This document shows positions 44,601 to 55,589 of a stretch of DNA of 64,000 nt, in pieces. The DNA lies in assembly GCA_015345905.1 (NCBI GenBank), contig JADDTR010000018.1, positions 496,361 through 560,360 on the forward strand, read 5' to 3'. Each line of letters opens with the position of its first letter. The stretch's first letter is position 1. The position numbers and the translations under genes are program-made. This DNA is from Aotearoamyces nothofagi (Eukaryota; Ascomycota; Leotiomycetes; Leotiales; Tympanidaceae). The notes beneath the pieces are model-generated. The model was not told the DNA's origin and searched no databases. It was given only the letters and a program-made list of their open reading frames with translations.

Positions 44601-47201
44601 AGAGACGCATTAATGAATGTATGTCTACTTTCTTCTATTCTCAGTTTCCATTCGTTTTTGAGACATCAAACTTTATCAGCACTCATAAAGTGAATGCTCG
44701 ATTAATTAATATCCGTAACGGAAGAACACTTCGGCTTTTTTATTTTATCTCCCGCGCTGCTAGCACCTAGGTGCTTCTGGGTATTAAAGGATTTGCCCTT
44801 CCATTGCAAACATCGTCTTCAAGAATAGGCAGAGAGAGCAAATAGGAGAAGGCTATAATAATGATTTCTTTTTTCACACTATGAAGTCTCGCAGCGTTGT
44901 AGTAATACTCACCGTTGTCATAGACTCCGAACCCGACTGGCTGTATTCTGATCCTTCTTTTTTTCATGCAAAGGACGAGGTGCCATTCTTCGAAAAATTT
45001 TGCTCGATGTCTCTACCTGCCCCTTTACAAGGAGTAGATCTCCTATTTCCGACGGTCACGCTTAGAGATACTAGCAAGTACTTGAGAATTGATGTACCTA
45101 GGAAAATGCGGATTCCAAATAAGCCTAAGCAAGTCTTGAAGGTGATAACCCTTGATGACACATCTATATGGGATCATGATCTCCGACAGTTGAGAAACAG
45201 AGAAGAAGCAAAGAAGAGATTCATGTGTGTTCAAATCTCATATATATTAAATGTAGCATGGCCTAATTTTACACAAGTATAATCATGTCAGCCCCGCTAC
45301 AAGCGGCTCAAATATTATATATCCGTTCACCCGAGTCAGAAAGGGATGCAATCGCAGGATTTCTGACTCGTCACCGAAATTTCGAAAACTCTTTCTCCGA
45401 AAACGTATGCAATTTCAAGTTCCTATTTTATGGGGTCACTAAGTGAATATAGGCAAGCTTACTGGCCAATCTGTGGACGACGGAATTTCATATCAGCTTC
45501 CTGGATATTCTTTCCGAGGAGGAGTTGAGACTGAATCGAGCCGATCCGAATAGATTCGTTGAACCTGGAAATTCGCAGTCAAATTTTACTGCGATTCCAA
45601 AATTGAATCTCTTCAAGGTTACTAGAGGATTTAGAATTGTAGGAGATATGTATGATCGCTCCTGGACCTGCTGGTACTTGTCATCAATTAATGACCCAGG
45701 CCTCTGGCGCGAATGGACCAAGGATGAGGATGAATACCGTCAACCAAAAGAGAATCCAGACACCTTCCATAAGCAGAGGAGAATCTTAGAACTTCGAATC
45801 TTCCAGAACATACTAGGAAAGCTGTATAACAGCAACAAATTAGTCCTGGACACATTGCTCGAGAAACTGCCCCAAGATGTAAGTCACTATACCTGTTTAA
45901 TACTCATTATATTGTTAACGCTCTTGGGCAATAGGAGATCAAATTCTCGGGTGTACTCACAGACACAGATGCCGAAATTCTCGAGCATACAAAACTATAT
46001 GATAAAATAAAAGCCATCTTACTAGAACTAGAAAATGTCAACAAGTCTATCGCGAGTTCTGTTAAAAAGTGGAACGACCGAGAGCTTCGCCGGGCTAACA
46101 ATAAACCACGTTGGTCAGAGTCGGATGAAAGGAAACATGGTAAAGTGTTGGATCAAGAACAACGGAAAAATCAACAAATCTGCGAGGATCTACAAGCACA
46201 GGTAGTCAGGATACATACAGAAATGGAAAGAGTGAAAAGTGATGGCGAAGCAGTAAGTCTAGATATTATTTTCTTTCTGTACTATAGTTCATTAACATGC
46301 TTGCTAGATCAGAGTCGATCTCAACCTTCGAGCAGCTATAATACAGACCAGACTGTCCCAAGATGTGCGGCTGTTTACATATGCTACTGTCGTTTTCTTG
46401 CCCCTTAGCTTCTCGTCGGTATGTTTACCTATCCAGTGCATCCATATATACCTTCTGTACAATACAGATAGGCAAAATGCCCCATCATCATTTATTATAT
46501 GAGCAAATCTACTAACATAAATTCTTAGAGTTTGTTCAGCATGTCTAGTAGCCCGTAAGTAGATTTAACTCTTCGTTCCAGCCCTTTTTAACTCGAGTAG
46601 GGAAGGGCACATAATCAGCTCTTTCTCAAAAACTGCCATCGTCGCCTTAAGAATCACCATTTTCCTCCTAATAGCAGTCATTAATTTCGTACGCGTTTTG
46701 GGCGCTTTCACCGCTACGGATAAAGAACGGCACAAGAACCAGCCAGAGTCAGACATGATTCACGTTCGGCGGCTCGGAAGACTGATCCGGACGCTATTCA
46801 TTACCTTTCCCGTTCAGCGAGTGTCGCTGGCGTTGAATGCAGCTTCTTTGCTCGGCACTCGAAGGAAAATGCCCGTTGTTCTTCGAATATCCCGGATACT
46901 TATCGGCCTCCTTGTCTTTCCCCTGTTCGCCATCATCCACGTTGTTTATTTTGTCTTCGCAAACATAAAAGACTTGATTCTGCTAGTGGTTGATTCTGTA
47001 AGAGATTGGAGTACGCAAAAGGGCGAGGATGCTGTCTCCGATGGAGATCCGGCCGATGTAATAGTAGATGAAGAGACAGCGGAAAAGGGACAGAAGCCCA
47101 AGCCAACAGCTAGCTTAGTCCGGATAGCTGAAAAAGACGAGATCCAGGAAGCGGTAGTCAAGCTGTCTCGGCCTGCTCGTTTGAGTAATTGGCGAAAATG
47201 A
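41687..47201 (+). CDS. Giant fungal protein with CorA-like two-span C-terminus
   Basis: One gene of about 1,480 residues. Resolved exons: about 41795-42158, 42325-42921, 42958-43015, 43067-43139, 43230-44407, 44455-44618, about 44790-45224, 45278-45404, 45453-45878, 45935-46252, 46308-46418, 46529-46554, 46601-47201. N-terminal part VEPTFRTFKLQDSEIL...LTFGANGTTGCINE is beta-rich; the middle has GWYFWYYCSGEPYG, DWIKNGQPLVSNLKDDL and GWSVVGDKRR; then DTSKYLRIDVPRKMRIPNKP, RNREEAKKRF, NLWTTEFHISF, VGDMYDRSWTCWYL, a coiled coil, and DVRLFTYATVVFLPLSFSS plus FLKTAIVALRITIFLLIAVI as membrane spans, as in fungal CorA-like proteins. The extreme 5' exon (ATG at 41687) and the 44618/44.8 kb junction are not settled. 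Function unknown; membrane anchored, likely cytosolic bulk. Confidence 0.68.
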
Positions 47202-47553
47202 TCAAAAGGTTCAGCGCGGCGTCAAGGAAAATAGGGATTGATATAAGTTGAATATAAGAATGTTGGAAAGCATGAAAATAGATATATCAGCTCTACTATT
47301 CACGGGCCGATCCGGAGGTCGGCTGTAGTTGTCAAGTTATCAATTATCAGCCCCGCTAATTGCCACAGGGGGCATGTGGGGAAGTTCATACGTGGACGTG
47401 CAGGACAGCCTATCTCTTATCTCGTACCTTTCTACCCTTATGGCGTCAGCCGTCTTCTTCAAAATCTGCTCACCTTCTCTTCTCCTTCTTCTCTTCCTCC
47501 CGTCTTTCTTTGACGTTCACTGTACCGCGTATATATTCCAATTGATCGATCGC
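47202..47553. other. Intergenic, giant gene to P450
   Basis: 352 bases; 3' UTR and promoter. T/C-rich tract (CTTCTTCTCTTCC type) at 47455-47510, common in fungal core promoters. Confidence 0.5.
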
Positions 47554-49406
47554 ATGGCGCCAGTACATCTGCTTGCGGGAAGCCTGGTGCTGTTTGTAAG
47601 CTGAAAGACCACTCGTTTTCTGTGTTCAATGTTGTGCAGACAGCACAAGAGATGCAATTTCAATATGAGGAATTGGGGAGATACAAATAGAGAGCACCAG
47701 CTAATAAATGATGCCAGGCCGTTATATATTTCGTTTATCATGCTGTCTATAACCTCGTTGTCTCGCCTCTCTCGCTCTTCCCCGGCCCCAAGTTATGGGC
47801 CATCTCTCGAATCCCGTCTCAACTTTCAGTTTTACGTGGGCACACACACCTAGACATCACGGCTCTCCACGAACGCTATGGGCCTGCTGTCCGCATAGGT
47901 CCAAATGAACTTGCCTTCAATTCGGCTCAGGCTTTCCGAGATATTTACGGCTCCCGCGCCGGCAGGGATAGCTTTGCAAAGGATCGAAGCAAATACGTCT
48001 TTCCTCCCAATGGCGTAGACCACATGATTAGTGCTATAGATACTGCTACGCACTCGAGGCAGAGAAGGCTACTATCATACGCTTTTTCTGAACGTGCTCT
48101 GAAGGAACACGAAGTCTTAATCATAGCGTATGTGGATATGTTACTCCAGAAGCTGAGGAACCAGCTTAAACCAGAAAGCGGCAAACTGCGGGGGAAAGTG
48201 GACATCAAGAGCTGGCTCAACTATACCACTTTTGATATCACAGGAGACTTGATGTTTGGCGAGTCATTTGACTGTCTCGACCATAGCGAGTTGCATCCAT
48301 GGATTTCCCTGATCTTCAATTCCATGAAGGCTATGGCATTCATGGGTGCGGTAAACCAGTTTCCGTTGCTCAACGCCGTGCTGCAAAGATTGATTCCGAA
48401 GAGTGTGAAGCAGCAAGAACTGGATCATTTTAATTTGGGAGCAAGAAAGGTAGATCGAAGATTGGAAAAGGGGATGGCCAGGCAGGATTTTATATCCAAT
48501 ATACTAAAGAACGGGTTGAGTGAGAAGGATGGCCAGTTTGAAGAGAATAGCAAGACCATGAGCAGGGCGGAACTACATTCCAATGCTTTCATGCAAGTCT
48601 AGATACATCTATTATTGGCCCGGACTCACTAACTTTCACCTAAACAGTTTTATTATTGCTGGGAGCGAAACTTTAGCAACTCTTCTTTCGGGCAGCATCT
48701 TCTACCTCTGCAATGAACGGTCCATTATGGATAGACTTGTTAATGAAATCCGTGGAGCATTTACAGCAGATGACGATATCACATCCGCCAAGGCGGCAAA
48801 GCTTCCGTATGTCACTGCGGTTATTGAGGAATCGTTACGGGTATATCCTCCGTTTGTCACGAGTCTCGCGCGACTTGTACCTCTGGGTGGTTCGACTGTT
48901 AATGGGGACTGGGTTCCTGAGAATGTGAGATCCTGAATTTTCATGAATACTTCGAGGCTCACTGCTGACTGTACGTTTAGACAATAGTTGCATGCCACCA
49001 CTATGCCTCCTATCACTCCTCCGCCAACTTTAGACTTCCTAACAGCTTCATTCCAGAACGCTGGCTTGATGGTGACACACAATTTACATCTGACAAAAAG
49101 GACACCCTTCAACCCTTCAGCCTCGGGCCACGAAATTGTCTTGGGAAACAGTAAGTGTGACCTCTACGTGATGCAAAGCTGAAACTATGCTAACAAGTAA
49201 ATAGTCTTGCCTATTCCGAAATACGCGTAATTCTCTGCAAGTTGCTTTTCAACTTTGACATTGAACTATCTCCAGAAAGCGCGAATTGGATCAATCAAGA
49301 CGTCTATTTTGTCTGGGATAAGCCACCGCTTAAGGTAATCTTAACCGAGCGGACGTACGAACAAGATGTGTCAGCAGAATGCAAATTAGATGTGGTAGTG
49401 ATTTAG
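47554..49406 (+). CDS. Cytochrome P450 monooxygenase (class II, ER)
   Basis: Five exons: 47554-47595, 47718-48592, 48648-48924, 48981-49150, 49205-49406, giving 521 residues. The tiny first exon (MAPVHLLAGSLVLF) is part of the membrane anchor, joined across a 122-base intron to AVIYFVYHAVYNLVV, then the Pro-rich hinge SLFPGPKLW. P450 marks: C-helix region HSRQRRLLSYAFSE, I-helix AGSETLA, ExxR as EESLRVYPP, PERW (IPERWLD), and haem loop FSLGPRNCLGK. Overall resembles CYP families near trichothecene C-15 hydroxylases (CYP65-like), which act in secondary metabolism. The second intron has donor AT|GCAAGT: only a GC-AG intron keeps the FIIAGSE reading frame. Close to the Ppo gene but 9 kb away; a joint pathway is speculative. 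Confidence 0.9.
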
Positions 49407-51745
49407 AATGAGTTGGTAGGATCGGTGTCATCTACATGAAGGATTTCTATTTAGTTAAGAGACTGGGCGATTGGTATGTGCACATGTGTGGCCGCTACGG
49501 CGAATTTGAGTATGATTGCACTGGGTTCGATATCTAGAGGAGATTTTGCTTCAACGACTATATCTAGATTCTTTACTATATTGTGAATGAAGCACTTTAG
49601 CATATTCATGGTTGATGAACGATACGAATTATACGATCTTTTACCCTCAGAGGTATTCTATAGCTCAATATTGTTATGTGTACTGTAGCAAGTAAATCTT
49701 AAGCTATTCGGTTCAAGTGTGCTGTACATTTACTTTGCAGTCTCTCAAAATATATAAGCTTTCTTCTAATATCTCTCTGTGCAAATATCCTCGCCTATCA
49801 GGGAGCTTTACGTCTATCAGAGCTCTCTCAATATCCCAATCTCACCTACATATATTCCAAGTGAATATATCAACCCACCAAAGGGGGTCACCGCCTCCCC
49901 TTCCGACAAACGAGAATCCCCCCCCCAAAAAAGCCAAAACAAATCCAAAAAGCAGCCTCAACAAGCAGTACACAAGCAGTACAAAGCCCCCCAAAAAATA
50001 TAAAAGTGATAAAGCATGCCATCAAGCAGCAAAAGGTCTACCACCCCGAGAACGGGATGGTAGCAGAAACTCGCCCCAGAGGGGGTTGGTTTTCTACCAA
50101 GCGAATGCTTGGGGGGATAGCGGAGTGTAACTAAGAGATGATGAACCTACCGTTCGCCCACGGGGCCACCCCGGAGGGCGGCTCCCGTTGGGCGGTGGTG
50201 CAGTTTTGCTTATTGGGGTATATATGTGAGGTTCTGGCGCGGTGTTGCTGCCTGAGGTGGAGGGGGAGAGGGCGCGCCTGCGAGGCGAGTGACGCGCGCT
50301 TGGGGTTTTTTTGATGGGTTGGATGGGAGGGGTTTTTATAGAAGGGAATATGGATGATGCCGCGGTGTCTTGTTTAATTACTCTAATTATTTATTTATAT
50401 ATATATATATAGACGGCAGACTGGATGTCTACCAATTGCCCGTCAACTCCATATATATCACTGCACTGTCATCATCGACTCGCTCTTCAACAGCTCAGCA
50501 AGTAGAAACTTAAGCACTGCTAAATCCTCAAATAATGCCCATTAAGGAAATGATACTGTAAATCGAAACAGCGACAGTATAGATACTACCTTGATATAGC
50601 ACGAGACCGGGATTATAGCAGAGTGCTAGCTGTCCAAGTCTCAGTACCGTTTCAAGACAGCCGATAGATAGCTCTAAGCTTCATATACTACCTCTACTAC
50701 ATCTGCAGACCAAAACCCAGTCACGTGTCTCAAGTCCAGCCACACCTATGTACGGTACAATACAAATACTGTACTTGCACAGTACAGCCCTCTCTTCCGC
50801 CACGACAACCACGGATCCCCCAACCCCCCCTTTCTACCAAACCACCAAAAAATCCAGATCCCATCCCCGTCTCCAGAAACCCGAAGCCCAAACCTCCCCA
50901 GCCTTCTAAGGGCACATATCTCGAACAAGTCATCACCAGCCTCACGATATCGAGGAGGCCTCGCTTCGCAAATCAAGGTCCCGGCCCCTGTCCTGTCAGC
51001 GACCAGCCCCGATGCGCGCCAGCTCACGGCCCCGCGATTGCGCATGACGACGGTTTCTCGACCCGTCGTCACCGGCACGTCCTGTACTCCCTTTAGCGAC
51101 TTTCGTTGTTCTCGTTGCTGCAGCGTTGTCCGCTCGAGATCCGCGCTGCAGGCCTACGCCATCGGCCCTCCAAACCCCTCCTGAAGCAAGATTTCTCTCT
51201 CTCCTTCTCCCAGAGCCCGCCGGAACCAAAACCACACGGATCCCTACGGATCCATCTCTCTCCAAGCCGCGACCCCTGTCCCGGCAACCCATCACAGCAG
51301 CTAGCTGCCTCGTTGCGCGCAGGGCACCGCGGAGCCTTGATTTGCACCACGCAGGCACGGTATTCCCGGTTTTGGACGGGCGAGGGAGGCGGATGTCCGG
51401 GTTGGTGTGCGGGTAGTGAGCGGTGCTGGTCGGCGAGGGAGGAGAGGAGTGCAAGGCTGGGGTTTCTCGCGTGCTTGCATGAATTGATGGGGTGCTGAGC
51501 AAGAGAAGCATGGTTGATGGTGATATGATGGCATTTATCTAGTATCTACTACAAGCAAGCTTCAGGCGGTATTCAGGCTGGAAGGGGATAAGAGGTGCAA
51601 GTTTCCCACTCGTTGTCTGTCTCCTCCAGCCTATCCATCCAGTCTCGATCTCCGACGACCTCTTCACGAAACGAAGAGAGGGACAAAGACCGCTTCAGTC
51701 TCTCGTTCAGTCAAGGACTGACTGACTGCAAAGCCACTCACAGCA
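49407..51745. other. 2.3 kb gene-poor region
   Basis: Holds the hairpin-rich segment at 50.04-50.20 kb, a short (TA)n run near 50.40 kb, and a C/A-rich stretch at 49.9-50.0 kb. Frames at 50.7-51.5 kb on both strands overlap with Pro/Arg-biased composition; I do not accept them as genes. A transcript without a protein is possible. Confidence 0.4.
50038..50194 (+). ncRNA. Candidate structured RNA (four strong hairpins)
   Basis: Four local hairpins in 157 bases. First, 50038-50063: CTACCA/TGGTAG closing CCCG AGAA CGGG. Second, 50074-50084: CCCC AGA GGGG. Third, 50097-50112: CCAAGC/GCTTGG around GAAT. Fourth, 50155-50194: CGCCCA/TGGGCG then CGGG/CCCG with one bulged T, then GCC/GGC and CCC CGGA GGG. 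The loops AGAA, GAAT, CGGA are of the stable tetraloop size. An RTGATGA-like element (GATGATGA) lies between the third and fourth. No match that I recognise to U3, SRP, RNase P or MRP RNA, and strand is chosen only because hairpins exist on both. Lies between genes. Confidence 0.35.
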
Positions 51746-52532
51746 ATGAATCTCATCACCCAAACCCTTCCTCTCATCCTCCTGGCCGCCCATCTCTCGG
51801 CCTTCCAAGCCGTCGTCTCGGCCTTCCTCAGCACCTCGACCACGACAGAGCTCACAGGAGTGATAACCACAACAACAGTCACAAACCCAACTTCCGCCAC
51901 CTCGGGAGTGGCCAGCATCTCATCACCTATTAGCAGTTTCCTCAGCACCTCCACCACAACAGAGGTCACAGAAGTGATAACCACAACAACAATCACCAAC
52001 CCAGCTTCCGCTACCTCGGTAGTGGCCAGCATCTCGTCGGCTGTTAGCAGCGTGATTAGCGCCGAGGTCAGCAGTATCTTGAGTGCTGAGACGGCAACAA
52101 AGTCGTCTAGTACAAGCGCGAGCACGAGTACTACGACGACGTCGACTACAAGTATAGTCTCGGCGACTAGTACTGTGACTGCCTGTAGGTGCTTTGAAGA
52201 AGTGAGACTTGGACTTCTATCTGACTTGCTTGGTAGCCCTGGTTACAGCTTCCGTGCCGCGTGGGACTTCGGCATCACTAACCACCTCTTTCTCAACCAC
52301 CGCAACTAGCGTTGCTGTTGCTACAGTCAATTCCACTATCAGCCCTGGCGGACCCGAGGTTACTCAGACAACTGTTTTACCAAGTGGAATTGCTACGGCG
52401 ACAGGGGGAGGGGCTACAAACGGAACCACGAGTAGCCCGGCACAATATACGGGTACTGCTGTAAGGGCTGATGCAATCTGGGTAGGTGGCCTTGTTGGTG
52501 CCTTGATGATTGTAGTATTCTTCGTCCTGTAA
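51746..52532 (+). CDS. Small secreted Ser/Thr-rich protein, GPI- or tail-anchored
   Basis: Two exons, 51746-52184 and 52237-52532 (52-base intron), giving 244 residues. A signal peptide (LITQTLPLILLAAHLS) is followed by a Ser/Thr-rich mature part that would be heavily O-glycosylated. It contains a 37-residue duplication: FLSTSTTTELTGVITTTTV and FLSTSTTTEVTEVITTTTI, each followed by a similar ATS(G/V)VASISS end. The C-terminus ends in a hydrophobic stretch (WVGGLVGALMIVVFFVL) with a small-residue run before it, either a GPI signal or a single span. Cell-wall/adhesin-like architecture; no enzymatic domain. No Cys-rich CFEM pattern. Confidence 0.78.
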
Positions 52533-52991
52533 TGTGATAACGTTGTTGCGAGATGTCATGATGCATGATTTGATGATTGCACGTATGAAAATTCATGGGA
52601 GCTGGGAGCATTGCATGTTTGTATATATCATATTCAAGGCTAGCGTATTTAATGTATGAACTTGGCCAATCGAATTGTCCAAAATAGAAGATATTGTTGC
52701 ATTGACCTGATATAATTGTTAGTTATATTCTTTGGAAATGATCCACGAAAAGTTGAGAGTAAGGAATTTTGATCAGACAGCAGTTGGTACTAATTTGCGT
52801 CCACATTGAATTCGGAACAGGTCTGTGAATAAGTGCTTTCATCATGTCAAGGTAAGGAGGAGAACAGTATGAAAATTTTGACTAACCATTCATAGGACAA
52901 AGCTTGTCTTAACGACAAGCTTGGTAGCAGATCCAGCTAAGGACCACCACTCTTGATGCATTCTTCCTAGAGACTGGTTGCATAGAACCTC
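52533..52991. other. Convergent intergenic region
   Basis: 459 AT-rich bases between convergent genes. GACAAAGCTTGTCTTAACGACAAGCTTGG at 52.90 kb is a short inverted pair (AAGCTTGTC / GACAAGCTT), possibly a terminator-like hairpin. No gene. Confidence 0.45.
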
Positions 52992-53963
52992 TCAACCGAG
53001 TCTTCTCTTCTTGAAGAATGATTCCATTGTCTTCTGACCTTCATCATGCTTCGAGCTTCCAATGCCACCTCTAGTCTTCTTCAGGCCCTTCAGATGCTCA
53101 AGACTATTCACCGCTTTTACCACGAGTGATAAGCCAGGTAGCTTAGAGTGCTCTACTTGACTAGAGGCGGGAAAGGCTTTCGGGATCGATAAGGTCTCCA
53201 AAGTCTCGAGCGCAGGCGGTGGTATGCTGGGAGTAGAGGTAGCCTTCGCAATTGACGGTGTCTTGAAAGTCGCGACAAGAGGCGGTACGGGTTGAGTTTC
53301 ACCAGCTTTGGACTTAAGCTCTAGCTCTAAATATCCCGTGTTTGACCAGCTACCAAGTTGTTCAAGTCTGAAAGCTCGCCCTGCCGGGAGCACACTCGGC
53401 GCGGCAGTTACGTCCTGTGGGTGGAAGCGATGTAGAATCGAGAGCCAGAGATGTGATAGTATGATTCCATGAGCGACGACGACGACAACATGCTCTTCAG
53501 AGCAGGTTCTGAATAGATCTAAGAGGTGCTGATTGATGAACGTATTTGAGCGAGCTCGCATAGCATCCTTCGACTCAACGTCTTTGAAGTCTGTATCTTT
53601 CCCATGGGGTTCCGAGTGCGCCTCTCTCCCAGTCTTCTTCCAGCTGCTCGGTCGCTCATGGAATGCTTTGCCCTCGTAGAAGCCATAGTCTTGCTCTCGC
53701 AAAATTTCAAGCTTCTTGATCTCGAGCGCCGCGTCGACATCAGGCTTTAGCTGGGCAAGTCTGACAGCCTCGGCAGTCTTGAAGGCTCGAGCTAAGTCCG
53801 AGGAGAAGATGTGTGTGACTGCAACACCTGTGCTAGCCAGGTGCTGCCCAAGTCGATTTGTCTGGAGGACACCATGGTTGGTCAAGGCAGAGTCGGTGAT
53901 GCCAGCATAGACTCCTGCGACGTTGTCGACAGTCTCGCCATGCCTGATTAGAAAGAGTCTCAT
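52992..53963 (-). CDS. Histidine phosphatase (phosphoglycerate-mutase fold) with a C-terminal PIP box
   Basis: Single exon, 323 residues. Start at 53963 gives MRLFLIRHGETVDNVAGVY, the family opening with the catalytic His in RHGE. Supporting: ITDSALTNHGVLQTNRLGQHL, FSSDLARAFKTAEAV, REQDYGFYEGKAF, and the second catalytic-site His in VVVVVAHGIILSHL. Substrates of such fungal proteins are unknown; they dephosphorylate small molecules or phosphoproteins. The region 210-310 is a disordered Ser/Pro-rich linker. The last residues are QKTMESFFKKRRLG, which fits a PCNA-interacting (PIP) box, Q-x-x-[ILM]-x-x-F-F, followed by basic residues that often act as a nuclear signal. This would place it at replication or repair sites. 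That role is inference; the motif itself is visible. Confidence 0.85.
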   Translation of the reverse strand: MRLFLIRHGETVDNVAGVYAGITDSALTNHGVLQTNRLGQHLASTGVAVTHIFSSDLARAFKTAEAVRLAQLKPDVDAALEIKKLEILREQDYGFYEGKAFHERPSSWKKTGREAHSEPHGKDTDFKDVESKDAMRARSNTFINQHLLDLFRTCSEEHVVVVVAHGIILSHLWLSILHRFHPQDVTAAPSVLPAGRAFRLEQLGSWSNTGYLELELKSKAGETQPVPPLVATFKTPSIAKATSTPSIPPPALETLETLSIPKAFPASSQVEHSKLPGLSLVVKAVNSLEHLKGLKKTRGGIGSSKHDEGQKTMESFFKKRRLG

Positions 53964-54363
53964 CTCTCCGCTATGGGAGAGGGAGTATCTTGGCTCAGCT
54001 GCACATAATGTGATGTTGAGAATTCGTGTTGAATATCTTGAGAAGAAAGATTTCAAGCTGTGGGAAATTTGGTAAGTAGTTAATTTGCTCGGAAAAATAT
54101 TAGTCCGGATTTTAGAAGCGAAATAACTGTCCTGTCCGAAAGCTCTCACCGATATTTGACAGAACCTTTATGTTATTCACTTTATCTTATGTTTTTTTTA
54201 AATTTACCACTATATAAATAGAAGATTCCTGCTATTTTTTTTTTAGTACTACATCTAAAAAAACATCCTTCCCCTAGTAAAGATGAGTGCTGTTCTGTTC
54301 TAGTTTGGAGATATTTATTAACTATCCACTGTCAGCTCTGCCGACTATAAATCTCTGTTCTTT

Positions 54364-54570
54364 GTCGTTTCAATATCGGCCACCGTTTAAATATCTACTG
54401 CCGTTTAGTCTGTCGTCGTTTTAATATCGACCATCATTTAAGTATTCGCGGTTGTTGAGATTGTTGCCGTTTCCATTATCGACCACTGTTCAAGTATTTC
54501 CGTCGTTGGTTTGTCGTCGTTTCAAACCACCGTTTAAATATTTGCTGTCGTTGAGTTTGTCGTCGTTTTT
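54364..54570. repeat. ~50-bp degenerate tandem repeat, 4 copies
   Basis: Four units of 46-51 bases built on GTCGTCGTTT-(C/A)-AATATCGACCACC-GTTTAAATAT-TTGCTGTCGTTGAGTTT. Units differ by many C-to-T/G-to-A type changes and short indels, so the array is old or was exposed to RIP-like mutation. Confidence 0.75.
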
Positions 54571-55087
54571 GATTGTGTTGTCGAAGATCACTACTCTACA
54601 CTTCTACAACGGCCGGTCTGACCTTTACTAAGAGCCCTGCTGTTTACTGTATCCAGTATGATCTAATCGCCTGGCGATATCTTTGACTCCTCCATTGCAT
54701 TACTCCTCTAGCAGTTGCATATCCCTATATATATAGTCGTCTTTGTCGTCTTATTCCTGCTATCGTTTAAGTATTTACGGTAGTTCGGTTTACTTTTCTT
54801 AACAACCTTTACTCGATGAGTCTGGAACTTATGAGCTTTTACTATTCTATAAATATATAGTTATTACTCTTTCCTAGCTAGTAAATTGTCTCGGTGTTGC
54901 AACTATCTATTTATCGAGTATGTCGTTGCCTTATGTTTCTACTAGGTAGTATATATTGCTGCCTTATATCCATACCAGGTAATGAATACTCAGTATCCTT
55001 CTAAGTTCTACCTATATATAAAATCCCAAAGAAGCTTTACAGTTACTCGAAAATCTAATTTCTTACCTTTCTTTCTTTCACTATTCC

Positions 55088-55231
55088 ATGACAGAATCTT
55101 CAGAGGAAGCTTTGCTAAGTATTAAGTACAAAGACCCTTCAACTGATAGTACATATGACAACGACCACCTTGTTGTATCCTCAGATGTCTCTAAAACCAA
55201 TTATAGTAAGTCTGAACATCTATTCAGCTGA
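55088..55231 (+). CDS. Possible small protein or first coding exon (47 residues)
   Basis: An ATG frame of 47 codons (MTESSEEALLSIKYKDPSTD...) with normal acidic composition, unlike the surrounding AT-rich repeats. A GTAAGT donor sits within it at 55206, so it may be the first exon of a longer gene whose later exons I cannot find. No family recognised; it might be chance. Confidence 0.2.
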   Translation: MTESSEEALLSIKYKDPSTDSTYDNDHLVVSSDVSKTNYSKSEHLFS

Positions 55232-55589
55232 CGAGGTATATTTCTATTCTAATAATCTAGCCACTATCTTCTGCAGTATAGTGATGGCTAATATTCCGTG
55301 ATACTCTTACGAGTGTACACTGTCAAGTCTCTCTTGAGAGCCTCGCTTGTTATACATTCAGACATCTTCAACACCACTCGTTAAAAGCCTATTATTCTTA
55401 CACCTAATGAAGTATATTAATATGCCATCATCTCTTCCAGCCTCTTCTAAGCTAATCTAACGTTTGTAGTTACGATAGATGCATCATATGGAGATCGGGA
55501 GCTTATATACTATCTGATATCGAATTCCTACTTCTCTAAGAGGTAACTTGTCCTTCTGCGACACTACTCGTTGAAAGTCTATCATCTAT

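Noticed and set aside
49717-50130. 137-codon plus-strand frame over the hairpins
   Set aside because: Starts in AT-rich sequence, Lys/Pro/Ser-biased, no conserved domain and no clear start context.
50038-50194. U3, SRP, RNase P or MRP RNA
   Set aside because: The diagnostic boxes of those RNAs could not be found; left as an unknown candidate.
50730-51511. Pro/Arg-rich frames on both strands
   Set aside because: They overlap each other, start on non-ATG codons in several cases, and show no domain.
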